Translations under genes and position numbers: made by a program
The notes under the pieces: generated by a model
Database searches by the model: none
Told to the model about the DNA's origin: nothing
What the model saw: only the letters and a program-made list of their open reading frames with translations
In this document: piece by piece, positions 32,131-40,394 of the stretch
Layout of the letters: each line of letters begins with the position of its first letter
How positions within the stretch are numbered: the stretch's first letter is position 1
DNA from: Pseudopyrenochaeta lycopersici
Taxonomy: Eukaryota > Ascomycota > Dothideomycetes > Pleosporales > Pseudopyrenochaetaceae
Reading direction: 5' to 3'
DNA length: 64,000 nt
Assembly (NCBI GenBank): GCA_003313425.1
Contig: NHZP01000062.1
Location: 124,001-188,000 of the forward strand

Positions 32131-33948
32131 ATGGAAATCACTCAGGTTTATGCTATAGTCGCTGGTAGCATCTTTCTCTGCCTTTTCATCCTCAGAACCC
32201 GCCGCTATATCAGATCATTTCTGAAGAGCGTGCAACTTAAAGCGTCTCTATATCTCATCCATCCGCAGCTGATCCACCGGCACCGATTCCTAGGCCCATG
32301 GAGCTGGGCTGATATACTATCACAGTTATTCTATATCGGTGTCAACATGTTTTGTATTGGTTTCAATGCTCCATCCGTCCATTCAGCAAGTCTGCGAGCC
32401 GCGGGTCTCTCTCTAGTTAACCTGATACCAGCTTTCGCCGGTCCCCACCTAAGCTTTCTAGCGGATATACTCGGACTATCCTTAGCTACCTATCGTAGAG
32501 TCCACCGTTCATTTGGTATAATGTCGTGTTTTCTTCTCAGCTTTCACGTTTTTACCATGTTAGCCAACAGGAAAACATTCCCTTTACACCAAGCGGAAAA
32601 TCTCTGGGGGCTTATTGTAAGCACTTGATTCCCTCCCTTCTCCAAATTTCACTCGCTACAACTTACTGCCGAGCAGGGAGCATTATCTCTCTGCCTGCTT
32701 TTCCTTTTCTCTCTCCCATTCCTCCGCAAACCATCCTATGAGGTATTTCTCCGCACGCACCAATCGCTAGCAGTCCTGTCTGCGTATTCAATTTGGCAGC
32801 ACTTGGGTTTAAAAACAGTATGGCCCAAGGTCTACCTCTTCCCCCAAATATACGTCTATATCTTCACTTGGACGTTCCTCTGCAATTCTCTTTTCCAGTC
32901 AGCGGCAATAATTTACCGAAATTGGCCAATGAAGTAGGGTTACTCTCGAGCTCATATCAGTCATGTTAATGACACAGTCAAGATTCGTTTGGTCTTATCT
33001 CGACCTTTGAAAGTTGAGCCAGGGCAATATATCTGTCTGTGGATCCCGACGGTAAGTTTTTGGTCCTTCCTGCAATGTCATCCTTTCACTGTGACTTCAT
33101 GGTCGGAAGAGAAGCAAGACTCTTTGGATCTACTTGTAGAACCTCGTGGAGGCCTTACACGAAGACTACTCTATTATAGCAAAGCGGCGCAGAAAGCTGG
33201 TCGTAGCGTGTCGCCTTGTCTAGCTCTCTTCACCGGCCCACATGGGATTAGCGCATCGGTAGGAAAATACGAGACAGTTCTCATGGTAGCGAGCGGTTTC
33301 GGCATAGCTGCGCAGCTACCTCACCTCAAAAAACTTATATATGGTTACAACACCTGCACGACTCAAACTCGCCGTGTCCACTTAGTCTGGCAAGTAGAGA
33401 CTGGTAAGCCTACAATTAGTGCCCGCGAATTTGGAACTTATGATTCGTAGATATTGGAATCGCGGTGCAGTCTTTCCTCAACAACGCTTTGGCAGATGAT
33501 TCCTTGGATGAAGGCTGTGTGAGTATCTCCATATCATTATTGTTACATACATACCGACGTGAGATAGATTCTCAGCATCTCCATATATATCAAGAACGGG
33601 AGAATAGACAGTGTGCCAGTTGGTCGTCGTGCTGTACTATGCAATGGCTCTGCGGATTTTGCGGCGATTCTACAGGAAGAGATGTCTTGGAAGTATATCG
33701 AAAGAGTTCAAGGTGAAAAACCAGGAGATATGTTGGTCATGGGTAAGATGTTCAGTCCTGTGACGCTGTCAATTTGCTAAATTTTTATAGTGTCAGCGAC
33801 GGATCGAGTGCGGGATCATCTGCGGAGTCTAGTCCGTGGCTATTTGAACGATAATGTTCGACTCCTAGAGCTAGAATATCAACCGACGATGGAGTCAGCA
33901 CTGAGGTCAGCGGGAATAGATATGAATCGTAAGAAGGCGGTAGTATAG
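32131..33948 (+). pseudogene. Ferric-reductase-like transmembrane oxidoreductase with one in-frame stop
   Basis: FRE-type protein moving electrons from NADPH via FAD and haem across a membrane to reduce iron or related substrates. Five exons (32131-32616, 32677-33403, 33451-33518, 33568-33742, 33791-33948) total 538 codons with consistent phases; introns are 47-60 nt. Visible: membrane helices, paired histidines (HRSFG and FHVFT), VEPGQYICLWIP and HPFTVTSW (FAD binding), and VASGFGIAAQLPHLK (NAD-binding start). A TAG at 32935-32937, between the last helix and the FAD domain, is the only lesion found and no plausible intron removes it. A CAG-to-TAG change would explain it. Otherwise the gene looks complete. 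Confidence 0.8.
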
Positions 33949-34529
33949 ATTATTCTCTAATGAACAGTAATTGCCCGCTAAATACGTGCAAAAGAGCTTC
34001 AATTGAACCCTATGAAAGCACCAAACACTCAGCGCTCCTCAAATTATTTGAATCTACAAGCATATAGTTGCCCTGGTTTAGGAAGTCTGCCAGCTTCCCA
34101 AAGGAGCAGATTTCTGGGAGTTCGAATCTCGCCACCTACTTGCATATTCTGAGTGGCCAATCAGAAAGTACCATAGATCAAGTTCGCCTGTTTTGAAATC
34201 CGAGCATACAATTGGTTCGTACGCATGCCTTCGAAGTCCACTAGAAGGGTATCCCCCAGAGTACCCTAACTATAAGGGGGTCGCAGCAAATGACTGTCCA
34301 GCTTTGGGGGCAGTACTTTATGAGACTATTCCTACGACATCGGGTGTAAAGAAGCTGGCCTGCGATGCTGCGTTGCTGGTAGATGGAAAAACAAAACGTT
34401 CCACCAAGGACGAGAGGATGGAATTATTCGAATATCGTTGGACGGACAAATGCGACGAGTTGTTCAAAGGGCTTTCCAAAGCCAAAGTACGCATTGAGAA
34501 GAAAGTTTATACATCACCACATTGCTAAC
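33949..34529. other. Flank with a tRNA-like segment and an unrecognised frame
   Basis: Bases 34075-34140 contain an A-box-like TGGTTTAGG and a perfect B-box GTTCGAATC, as in tRNA genes or tRNA-derived SINEs, but the acceptor and anticodon stems do not fold convincingly. A 100-codon frame to 34528 lacks an ATG and is unrecognised. Confidence 0.3.
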
Positions 34530-34629
34530 TATACTGAAGGCAGGTGATATTAAGTATACTGAAGGCAGGTGATATTAAGTATACTGAAGGCAGGTGATAT
34601 TAAGTATACTGAAGGCAGGTGACATTAAG
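34530..34629. repeat. Minisatellite: four 25-bp tandem units
   Basis: TATACTGAAGGCAGGTGATA plus TTAAG is repeated exactly four times head to tail. The fourth unit has one change (GACATT). There are no spacers, so it is a simple tandem array. Confidence 0.95.
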
Positions 34630-35103
34630 AATGCTGTGGAAACATACACAAGACAAACGATTCCAGACAGAAGACCCGATGAACAACGCCCACTACCAAT
34701 GCTACTCGTCCTTGAGACCGGCTGGGTGACAACAATACAAAATCAAATCGTCATTCTTGTATCTCTCCAATCGTCTGAGGATACATTCAAGGACGCAAAG
34801 CTTCAGGTCCGGAATGACGTAAGGAGCGGGGAAGATAACCACTGCAGCGAGACGGAATGGATGCTTGGCTCAATTACATTGCTCTTTGGGGGCGTAAGCT
34901 TCCGAACGGAACCCGCTGGGATTCCTTCGGTCATGTTGACATTTCCTACATCGCCCCTGCATACAGAACAAGAGGGTGTGGTGTACCACGGTTACCACAG
35001 ACATATCTGGAAACCCACGCTGTATCCGCCAGATGGTACCAAAAGTCCTGGATCTCTCATCTTCAATCCACCCTTCCTCCAAATTCAAAGTTCATTCCGA
35101 TCC

Positions 35104-36039
35104 CTAGAAAATCGACGACCCGCACGTACAGAACCGGGAGTAGCACCGACACCCCGTCCCAATCCTACCCATCCGATCAATCGAGTCCGAACTCGCCTGC
35201 ATCCGCTGCTCAGACAGCCTTACCCTCATCCTAGATAGCTCATTCTCCCGCGCAACATTCGCAAGCCGCGCCTCCTCCATTTGCTGCTGCTGTGCTGGCT
35301 GCTGCTGTCCCCACGGCGTCTGCCGCAGCGCCGCCTGCGTGTCTGCTCGAATCGCACGGTCCAGTGCTTGCATGCGCTCCAGGGTAACAGGCGGCATGCC
35401 TTCCGCAAACGACGTGCCGTTTGTGAGGTAGCCTGCACACATTGTGCGAGCGTGCGGGCTGAGGACGAGGGTTTTCATTGTGTGCAGGCCAATGTTGTCT
35501 CTGAGCGTGGGCATGATTGTGTTGAGTTCGGGGTAGTTTGATAGAGAGTAGGAGCATGCGTTGTTTTGGGTGAGCATGAAGTAGTCGCCGCCGAAGCCGA
35601 GGGATACTATTCTTGGGGCATCTGAAAATTGCCCTGCACTGTTCAGCTTCTTTTGGAGCTCTGCGTGCAGTCCGGCGGGCAGATTGTCTCCGGCGAACGA
35701 GGTGCCGTCCAGCGCAAAGTACGATGTCCCGCTTAGCCCGAGGGTCACTGATAGTTGTACGAAGTTGCGAACGTGCTTCCCTGATGCATCTTTCTCATAG
35801 AGCCAGTTCGTCAAGGCTTGTGGGATGTGTTGACTGGCGATTTGTGTTTTGCCATTGGTGGCTTTGTAACTTAGGACGTAGCTGTCATTTGGCCCTATTG
35901 CTAGGCAGTATGTTTTTGCGACGACTTGTCCATTGTATATGTGCCCAAGGCCTGCTGGGAGGTTCTGTAGTTCTCTCCGGCTAGGGCATTCGAACATGTA
36001 GCCGCTCTGCGGGCCAAATGCAAAGACGGTGTCGCACAT
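35104..36039 (-). CDS. Unrecognised protein built of about five 45-residue repeats plus a coiled-coil tail
   Basis: 311 aa from ATG 36039; an upstream exon is possible because a TTTCAG-like acceptor precedes it. The sequence shows an internal repeat: a hydrophobic-Gly start, a short Gly/Asn turn, a Tyr/Phe-rich strand, then a proline-led helix. Examples are VFAFGPQSGYMFE...LPAGL, LAIGPNDSYVLSY...IPQAL, VTLGLSGTSYFAL...LPAGL, VSLGFGGDYFMLT...YPEL and a worn fifth copy. The layout suggests a propeller-like or beta-rich array. The tail (from about residue 215) is glutamine-rich, then charged and helical (EEARLANVARENELSRMRVR). No signal peptide or membrane span is present. I cannot name a function. 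It sits among NLR and HET genes. Confidence 0.6.
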   Translation of the reverse strand: MCDTVFAFGPQSGYMFECPSRRELQNLPAGLGHIYNGQVVAKTYCLAIGPNDSYVLSYKATNGKTQIASQHIPQALTNWLYEKDASGKHVRNFVQLSVTLGLSGTSYFALDGTSFAGDNLPAGLHAELQKKLNSAGQFSDAPRIVSLGFGGDYFMLTQNNACSYSLSNYPELNTIMPTLRDNIGLHTMKTLVLSPHARTMCAGYLTNGTSFAEGMPPVTLERMQALDRAIRADTQAALRQTPWGQQQPAQQQQMEEARLANVARENELSRMRVRLSEQRMQASSDSIDRMGRIGTGCRCYSRFCTCGSSIF

Positions 36040-36361
36040 CGTGGGCTTTCTGAAGCACGAATACAAGAGCTTTTAGCGAACAGTTTTCAAGAGCAATAGG
36101 AGAAGGATAGAGCGAGAGAGGGCCCAGGCTGATAAAACCCATAAATATTTGCGAGAAGGCTGAGAATTCTGGGTTACGTGCGTACGGGTTGTCAGCTTGC
36201 GGACGCCACTTGTCGCAATTCGTTTCAATTCATAACTCCGTCCACAAAGCCAAGCAGCGGGCATTAAAATCAGTCACATACCACTGTATACGCGCTCCAT
36301 AGATTATTTAACTAGAATACACGCCTTTTATTTCTTGCGTATCCCAATGATTTTATCGCCA

Positions 36362-36550
36362 TTAACTCTCCTGCATTTCTTGCACTAGAGACGAATAGTG
36401 CTCAGAGCACGCGACAGTAGTAGGATGCTCTGGGCCAAGTGCACGCTCGTATCCGCTCCTTGCTCTTTGATATAGTACTGAAGCAGCTTCGTATTGACGC
36501 TTATGATGATGAAGAAAAGCGAGGCAGTATACGCTGGTCAGCGTGTCTGT
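36362..36550 (-). pseudogene. TPR fragment from an NLR-type or kinesin-light-chain-like protein
   Basis: The minus strand encodes TDTLTSVYCLAFLHHHKRQY and then EAASVLYQRARSGYERALGP-EHP with a stop. This is one TPR of the kind repeated in fungal NB-ARC-TPR receptors (LG.EHP.T signature). It ends in VQEMQES-stop and has nothing coherent upstream, so only the last repeat of a gene remains. It overlaps the weakly supported 5' extension of the HET frame on the other strand. Confidence 0.65.
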
Positions 36551-36631
36551 TTCTCCGTGCATTCTATACCTGTTAGGCAAGGTGCAATTTCTCGAAATAC
36601 TGAGCAGACATTACTCCCTGAAGACATAGCA

Positions 36632-38533
36632 ATGCGCGATCAGTATGGCCGGGGAAGAATATTCATCGAACGGGATCGTTCGCGGATTGAGAAGGCCGCC
36701 GAAGCAGGACGCGGGCGCTGCAAGCTTCTACTGAAAGCCGCGAATCATTTCAGCCCACTGTGGCTGAAGCACAAAGGGATACGGCATGCAGAGGACGGAG
36801 AGCCGGCTTGGACGCGGATGTGGATCTGGCTCGAGCATGGTTTCAATCCAAGATGCAGGGTATTGGGGCGGTCGTATGCGAGCTTCGAGGTGTATGCTGG
36901 TTTAGATTTGAAAGAGCCCTCTCCCACGCCAGCGTCCGAGTCTGCTATAAGATTCCTCGAAGAATGCTTTGCCAAATGCCGCTCAGATCACCCACTTTGC
37001 TCATCGAGTAAAACCTCGAACCCGACGCGACTGCTCGAGATTGGGAGTAGGACTGGCGCAATCAGATTGATCGAATCCAAGGAGAGCTCCGAAAGCTATT
37101 CGTACGCCTGCCTAAGTCATTGCTGGGGTGATGGCCACACTTTGAAAACAACAAGCGAGACTTTCCAGAAACGGATAGGTGGCATCAGGTGGTCTGAACT
37201 GCCCCCTAGCTTTCAGGACGCCATTACAGTGTGCATGTGGCTAGGTATAAGGTACATCTGGATCGATTCACTTTGTATCGTCCAAGGCGACCAGTCTGAT
37301 TGGGAGGCCGAGTCTGGCCAGATGGCAAGAATATATGAGGACGCAGTTCTGGTCATAGCTGCATCATCATCCCCGTCGAGTCGCAGTCCGTTCCTTCGGA
37401 GGACCAAGGCAGCTTTGGCATCGATTGAGCTCGGGAAGTTGAACGAAGGGAATAAGGAGCAGAGCATTAGTGCTCGCATGCTCCTAGGCAATGGAATCCA
37501 CGACGATTACGAAGCCCAGTACGGAGAGCGAGATCCCCTTGACGGACGCACGTGGGCGCTTCAAGAGCGGCTGCTTGCCACGTGCCTTATTGCTTTCTCG
37601 AACGACGAATTACAGTGGCGTTGCAGGACGCATTCAGTGTGTGAAAGTGGCCATCGTTACATGTATTATCATCACCTAAGTATGAACTTTATGACACCTG
37701 GCGGCGAGGTCTTCGTAACTTGGCACGAGGTAGTCAAAGAAGTGTCCAAACGGTTGTTAACTCGACCAAGTGACAAGTTACCCTCGATTGCTGGAATCGC
37801 TTCGAAGATCCATGAACGGACAGGCTCGGCATACATCGCTGGCTTGTGGAAGGACAATTTCATGGAGGACCTTTGTTGGGAGCGCCATTTGTGGGAGTCA
37901 AGACCATGGACACCTACGCGGCAATGGCGTGCGCCCTCATTCTCCTGGGCAGCGGTAGAAGGCAACGTGTATTATCGTCCAGGAAATGACGCCTACTCAA
38001 ATACCACGTACCTGACCGAGCTTATCGATGCCCATTGCACTCCAGTCACCAACCGCAGCCCATTTGGCGAGGTCAAGGACGGGTTTGCTACGTTGCGCGG
38101 ACCGCTGCTAAAAGGGAAGATGAACGTCCATCCGTTTGCTGGCTCAAGATTCCTGTGGACAAATGAGTTCAAGGTTGGAAATTGGGTCGTCCCCTTCTGT
38201 CGCGACGTCAAATTTGCCGAGGGTGAAAATGTGCCCGTATCAAGTGACACTCAAGACCCAGGTATTGATGATGCGGCTATTAAAGCATCCGTGTCCGACG
38301 CCTGGATGATGGTGGTCGGATATTGGACCGAATACACCATCAGGAGGCGGCAGATGTTCTTTTCATGCATTATCTTGCGGAGTTCCAAGCGCCGAACAGG
38401 GGCTTATGAGAGGATTGGATTCGTGAATACGAGTTGGCCGCCGGGATCCTCCTCCAGGAGAATTAGTGACTATCCGGATATTGTACCTGTCCTGTTCCAG
38501 AATGAGGGCAGGACCGAATTCACACTGGTGTAG
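36632..38533 (+). CDS. HET-domain protein
   Basis: 633 aa if started at ATG 36632. The frame is open further upstream to 36494, but that part overlaps the TPR fragment and is probably not translated. A divergent N-terminal segment with paired cysteines (HPLCSS, residues 120-125) precedes the HET domain. YACLSHCWGD (158-167) and IRYIWIDSLCIVQGDQSDWE (from 207) are the hallmark motifs, followed by RIYEDAVLVIAASSS and RTWALQERLLA. The ending RTEFTLV-stop is like natural HET C-termini, so the gene looks complete although a LINE fragment starts within a few bases of the stop. Likely a cytosolic cell-death or incompatibility factor. Confidence 0.88.
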   Translation: MRDQYGRGRIFIERDRSRIEKAAEAGRGRCKLLLKAANHFSPLWLKHKGIRHAEDGEPAWTRMWIWLEHGFNPRCRVLGRSYASFEVYAGLDLKEPSPTPASESAIRFLEECFAKCRSDHPLCSSSKTSNPTRLLEIGSRTGAIRLIESKESSESYSYACLSHCWGDGHTLKTTSETFQKRIGGIRWSELPPSFQDAITVCMWLGIRYIWIDSLCIVQGDQSDWEAESGQMARIYEDAVLVIAASSSPSSRSPFLRRTKAALASIELGKLNEGNKEQSISARMLLGNGIHDDYEAQYGERDPLDGRTWALQERLLATCLIAFSNDELQWRCRTHSVCESGHRYMYYHHLSMNFMTPGGEVFVTWHEVVKEVSKRLLTRPSDKLPSIAGIASKIHERTGSAYIAGLWKDNFMEDLCWERHLWESRPWTPTRQWRAPSFSWAAVEGNVYYRPGNDAYSNTTYLTELIDAHCTPVTNRSPFGEVKDGFATLRGPLLKGKMNVHPFAGSRFLWTNEFKVGNWVVPFCRDVKFAEGENVPVSSDTQDPGIDDAAIKASVSDAWMMVVGYWTEYTIRRRQMFFSCIILRSSKRRTGAYERIGFVNTSWPPGSSSRRISDYPDIVPVLFQNEGRTEFTLV

Positions 38534-38534
38534 T

Positions 38535-39975
38535 CATCGCTCCTTTCAGTCTGCGCAGCGCCAGTGCAACCTTTGTCGCCTTGCCGGCCTTATTGGCCAG
38601 GTGTGCCTTGAACCGGAGCTCCTTGTCGAGCGTCACTCCAAGGAGGTTGACCTCGTCTGTCGGCAGGATCTCCTTCTCTTTAAATCGCAGCGCTGTCGTG
38701 CTTTCCCGGGCTGCTCCTTTGTATCTCGTGAGGTGGATAAAGGATGTCTTCTTTGCATCGAATACAGCTCCACTGGTGCGCTCCCACTTCTCCAGCATCG
38801 GCACCACCTCGTTCTGGATGCTAAGCGTGTTTCCCTCTGCTGATGGGCCAATCACCCACGCCGAGTAGTCGTCCACGAAGGCCATCGAGCTGCCGTTCTT
38901 AGGCGCGCTCTGCTAGGTCTGCGTTGAAAAAGAGGAACAGGATCGGGGCGAGCGCCGACCCTTGAGTTGTTTCTGAACAGCATGTGACGAGGTGGCGTAT
39001 ATGCCTATAGGCAAATACAGTTGGAATGTGGTAGCAGGCTTGATTGTAAAGACTAGCCATCTAGGTGTTCTTATATAGACAATAGACCTGGTTGCCTACT
39101 AGGCAGCTATAGGCAGCCACACGTGATCATGGGATTCAACTAATACGCCACGATGGAGTCTGTGGCTTGTCTGCCTTCGTAGGCAGATACAGCCCACGTG
39201 TATATAAGTACTCAGAAAACTATAGGTCAAACGATACACTTGAAGAATCACATTTTCAACTCCTTGCGGAAGGCCAGCCTGCGGTAGTGTCCGCACATCC
39301 GACGTGTAGTTGTTGACGAGGATGCACGCTCGCCGGTCCGTGCAGAAGTCCTGTACCCACCGAACGATCTCTTCTGGGATCTGCCGGTGTCGCAGTCTCC
39401 TGATTTCTGGGCCCGTCGCCACATTGTTGTACGCCCCTTTGACATCGAACGACACCAGCGAAAGCGTCTTCCTCCCTCTCCATGCCTTGAACACGTCTTC
39501 GCAGAGATACGAGAGCGCGCGCGTCGTCAACCGCTGCTTCCTCGCCCCAAAGTGTGTCTTCGGCAGCAGGCTGTACTCCTCCACCAGATACGCGATCCTC
39601 TCGGCCACCAGCGACTCGAGGGCCTTGCCCAGCGTCGGGAGGAGCGAGATGGGCCGGTAGTTGTTCGCGATCGTGTAGTCTCCCCGCTTCGGCTTCTGCA
39701 ATGGTATGATCTTCGCAATCTTCCATTCCTGCGGCACCTTTCCCATCTCGAGCGACCTGGCGAAGAGCTGCGTGATTACATCGCCTAATACGGGCCAGAG
39801 CTCTCTCCATACGCGCGCTGGGAGGCCGTCCCTTCCCGGTGCTTTGTCTGGACTCGCCCTGAACACCGCATTCTTGACTTCGTCTTTCGCAATAGGCATC
39901 TTCTCTCCCGAGTCACCGTCGATTGGCCTGATCCACAAGGCCCAGTCGATAATCTCGAAAAGCTACCTCCACTCA
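38535..39975 (-). pseudogene. LINE reverse transcriptase fragment, interrupted and frameshifted
   Basis: Minus-strand RVT_1 domain: KAPGRDGLPARVWREL, NYRPISLLPTLGKALESLVA, LVSFDVKGAYNNV (first catalytic Asp), LPQAGLPQG, then, after a 297-bp insertion, GSALAPILFLFFNADL, a frame slip near 38905, and MAFVDDYSAWV (the xxDD catalytic pair). The end is abrupt at LRRLKG near 38540, next to the HET stop codon, so the 3' half of the element is missing too. That is not the usual pattern for LINE insertion and implies a later deletion. Confidence 0.85.
38965..39261. mobile_element. 297-bp insertion in the LINE, small element or solo LTR
   Basis: It splits the codons for LPQG/S of the reverse transcriptase. 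CCTTG occurs at both sides (38960-38964, 39262-39266); joining across one copy restores the conserved coding sequence. The termini are AGTTG...CAACT. A TATATAAG motif near 39199 and CACGTG motifs inside would fit an LTR promoter, but the ends are not TG...CA, so a short inverted-repeat element is equally possible. Confidence 0.75.
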
Positions 39976-40394
39976 TTAATGACTTGGGACAATCTCTAAC
40001 AAGCGACACTAAAGTTACCAATGTGCCTAGGGAAGGACTCTGCAAATGCGAGAACGAATCTGTTGAAGGGGTTCGTGTTTGCTGGTCGGACAGTATAGTA
40101 GTCGCGAATCGTAGATGATGTTAACGACAACACTATAGCAGAGGGAGATGCACTTAAGAGTGGATTAGAGGCGATTGCTCAAACAATTGGTCATTGCAGA
40201 GAACAGCTAAGAAACATCGGGAACCTCCCTGGATTCATCGAGCGATGTAACATCACGATAGCTACATTCTCTAGCATCTCTCGAAGCTTCTATGCAGCGA
40301 TACATAGAGTATATATACATGTGCATCCCCGTCCCTCTCTATGGAATAGAGGGATAGAGAAAATAAGCTATAAAAAAGAAGAACAGACCTTTGG
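39976..40394. other. Gene-free flank of the HNWD gene
   Basis: No supportable feature; presumed 3' region of the minus-strand HNWD gene. A short plus-strand frame around 40115-40380 is open but unrecognised. Confidence 0.3.

Noticed and set aside
32935..32937. Recoded TAG (read-through) in the ferric reductase
   Set aside because: No stem-loop or conserved context was recognised; a nonsense mutation or sequence error is simpler.
34075..34140. tRNA gene
   Set aside because: A- and B-box-like words are present, but acceptor and anticodon stems do not pair; at best a degraded tRNA-derived sequence.
34530..34629. CRISPR-like array
   Set aside because: Units abut directly without spacers, and the genome is fungal; it is a minisatellite.
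36494..36631. N-terminal extension of the HET protein
   Set aside because: The segment is the complement of a TPR-coding fragment and has no HET-family character; ATG 36632 is a better start.
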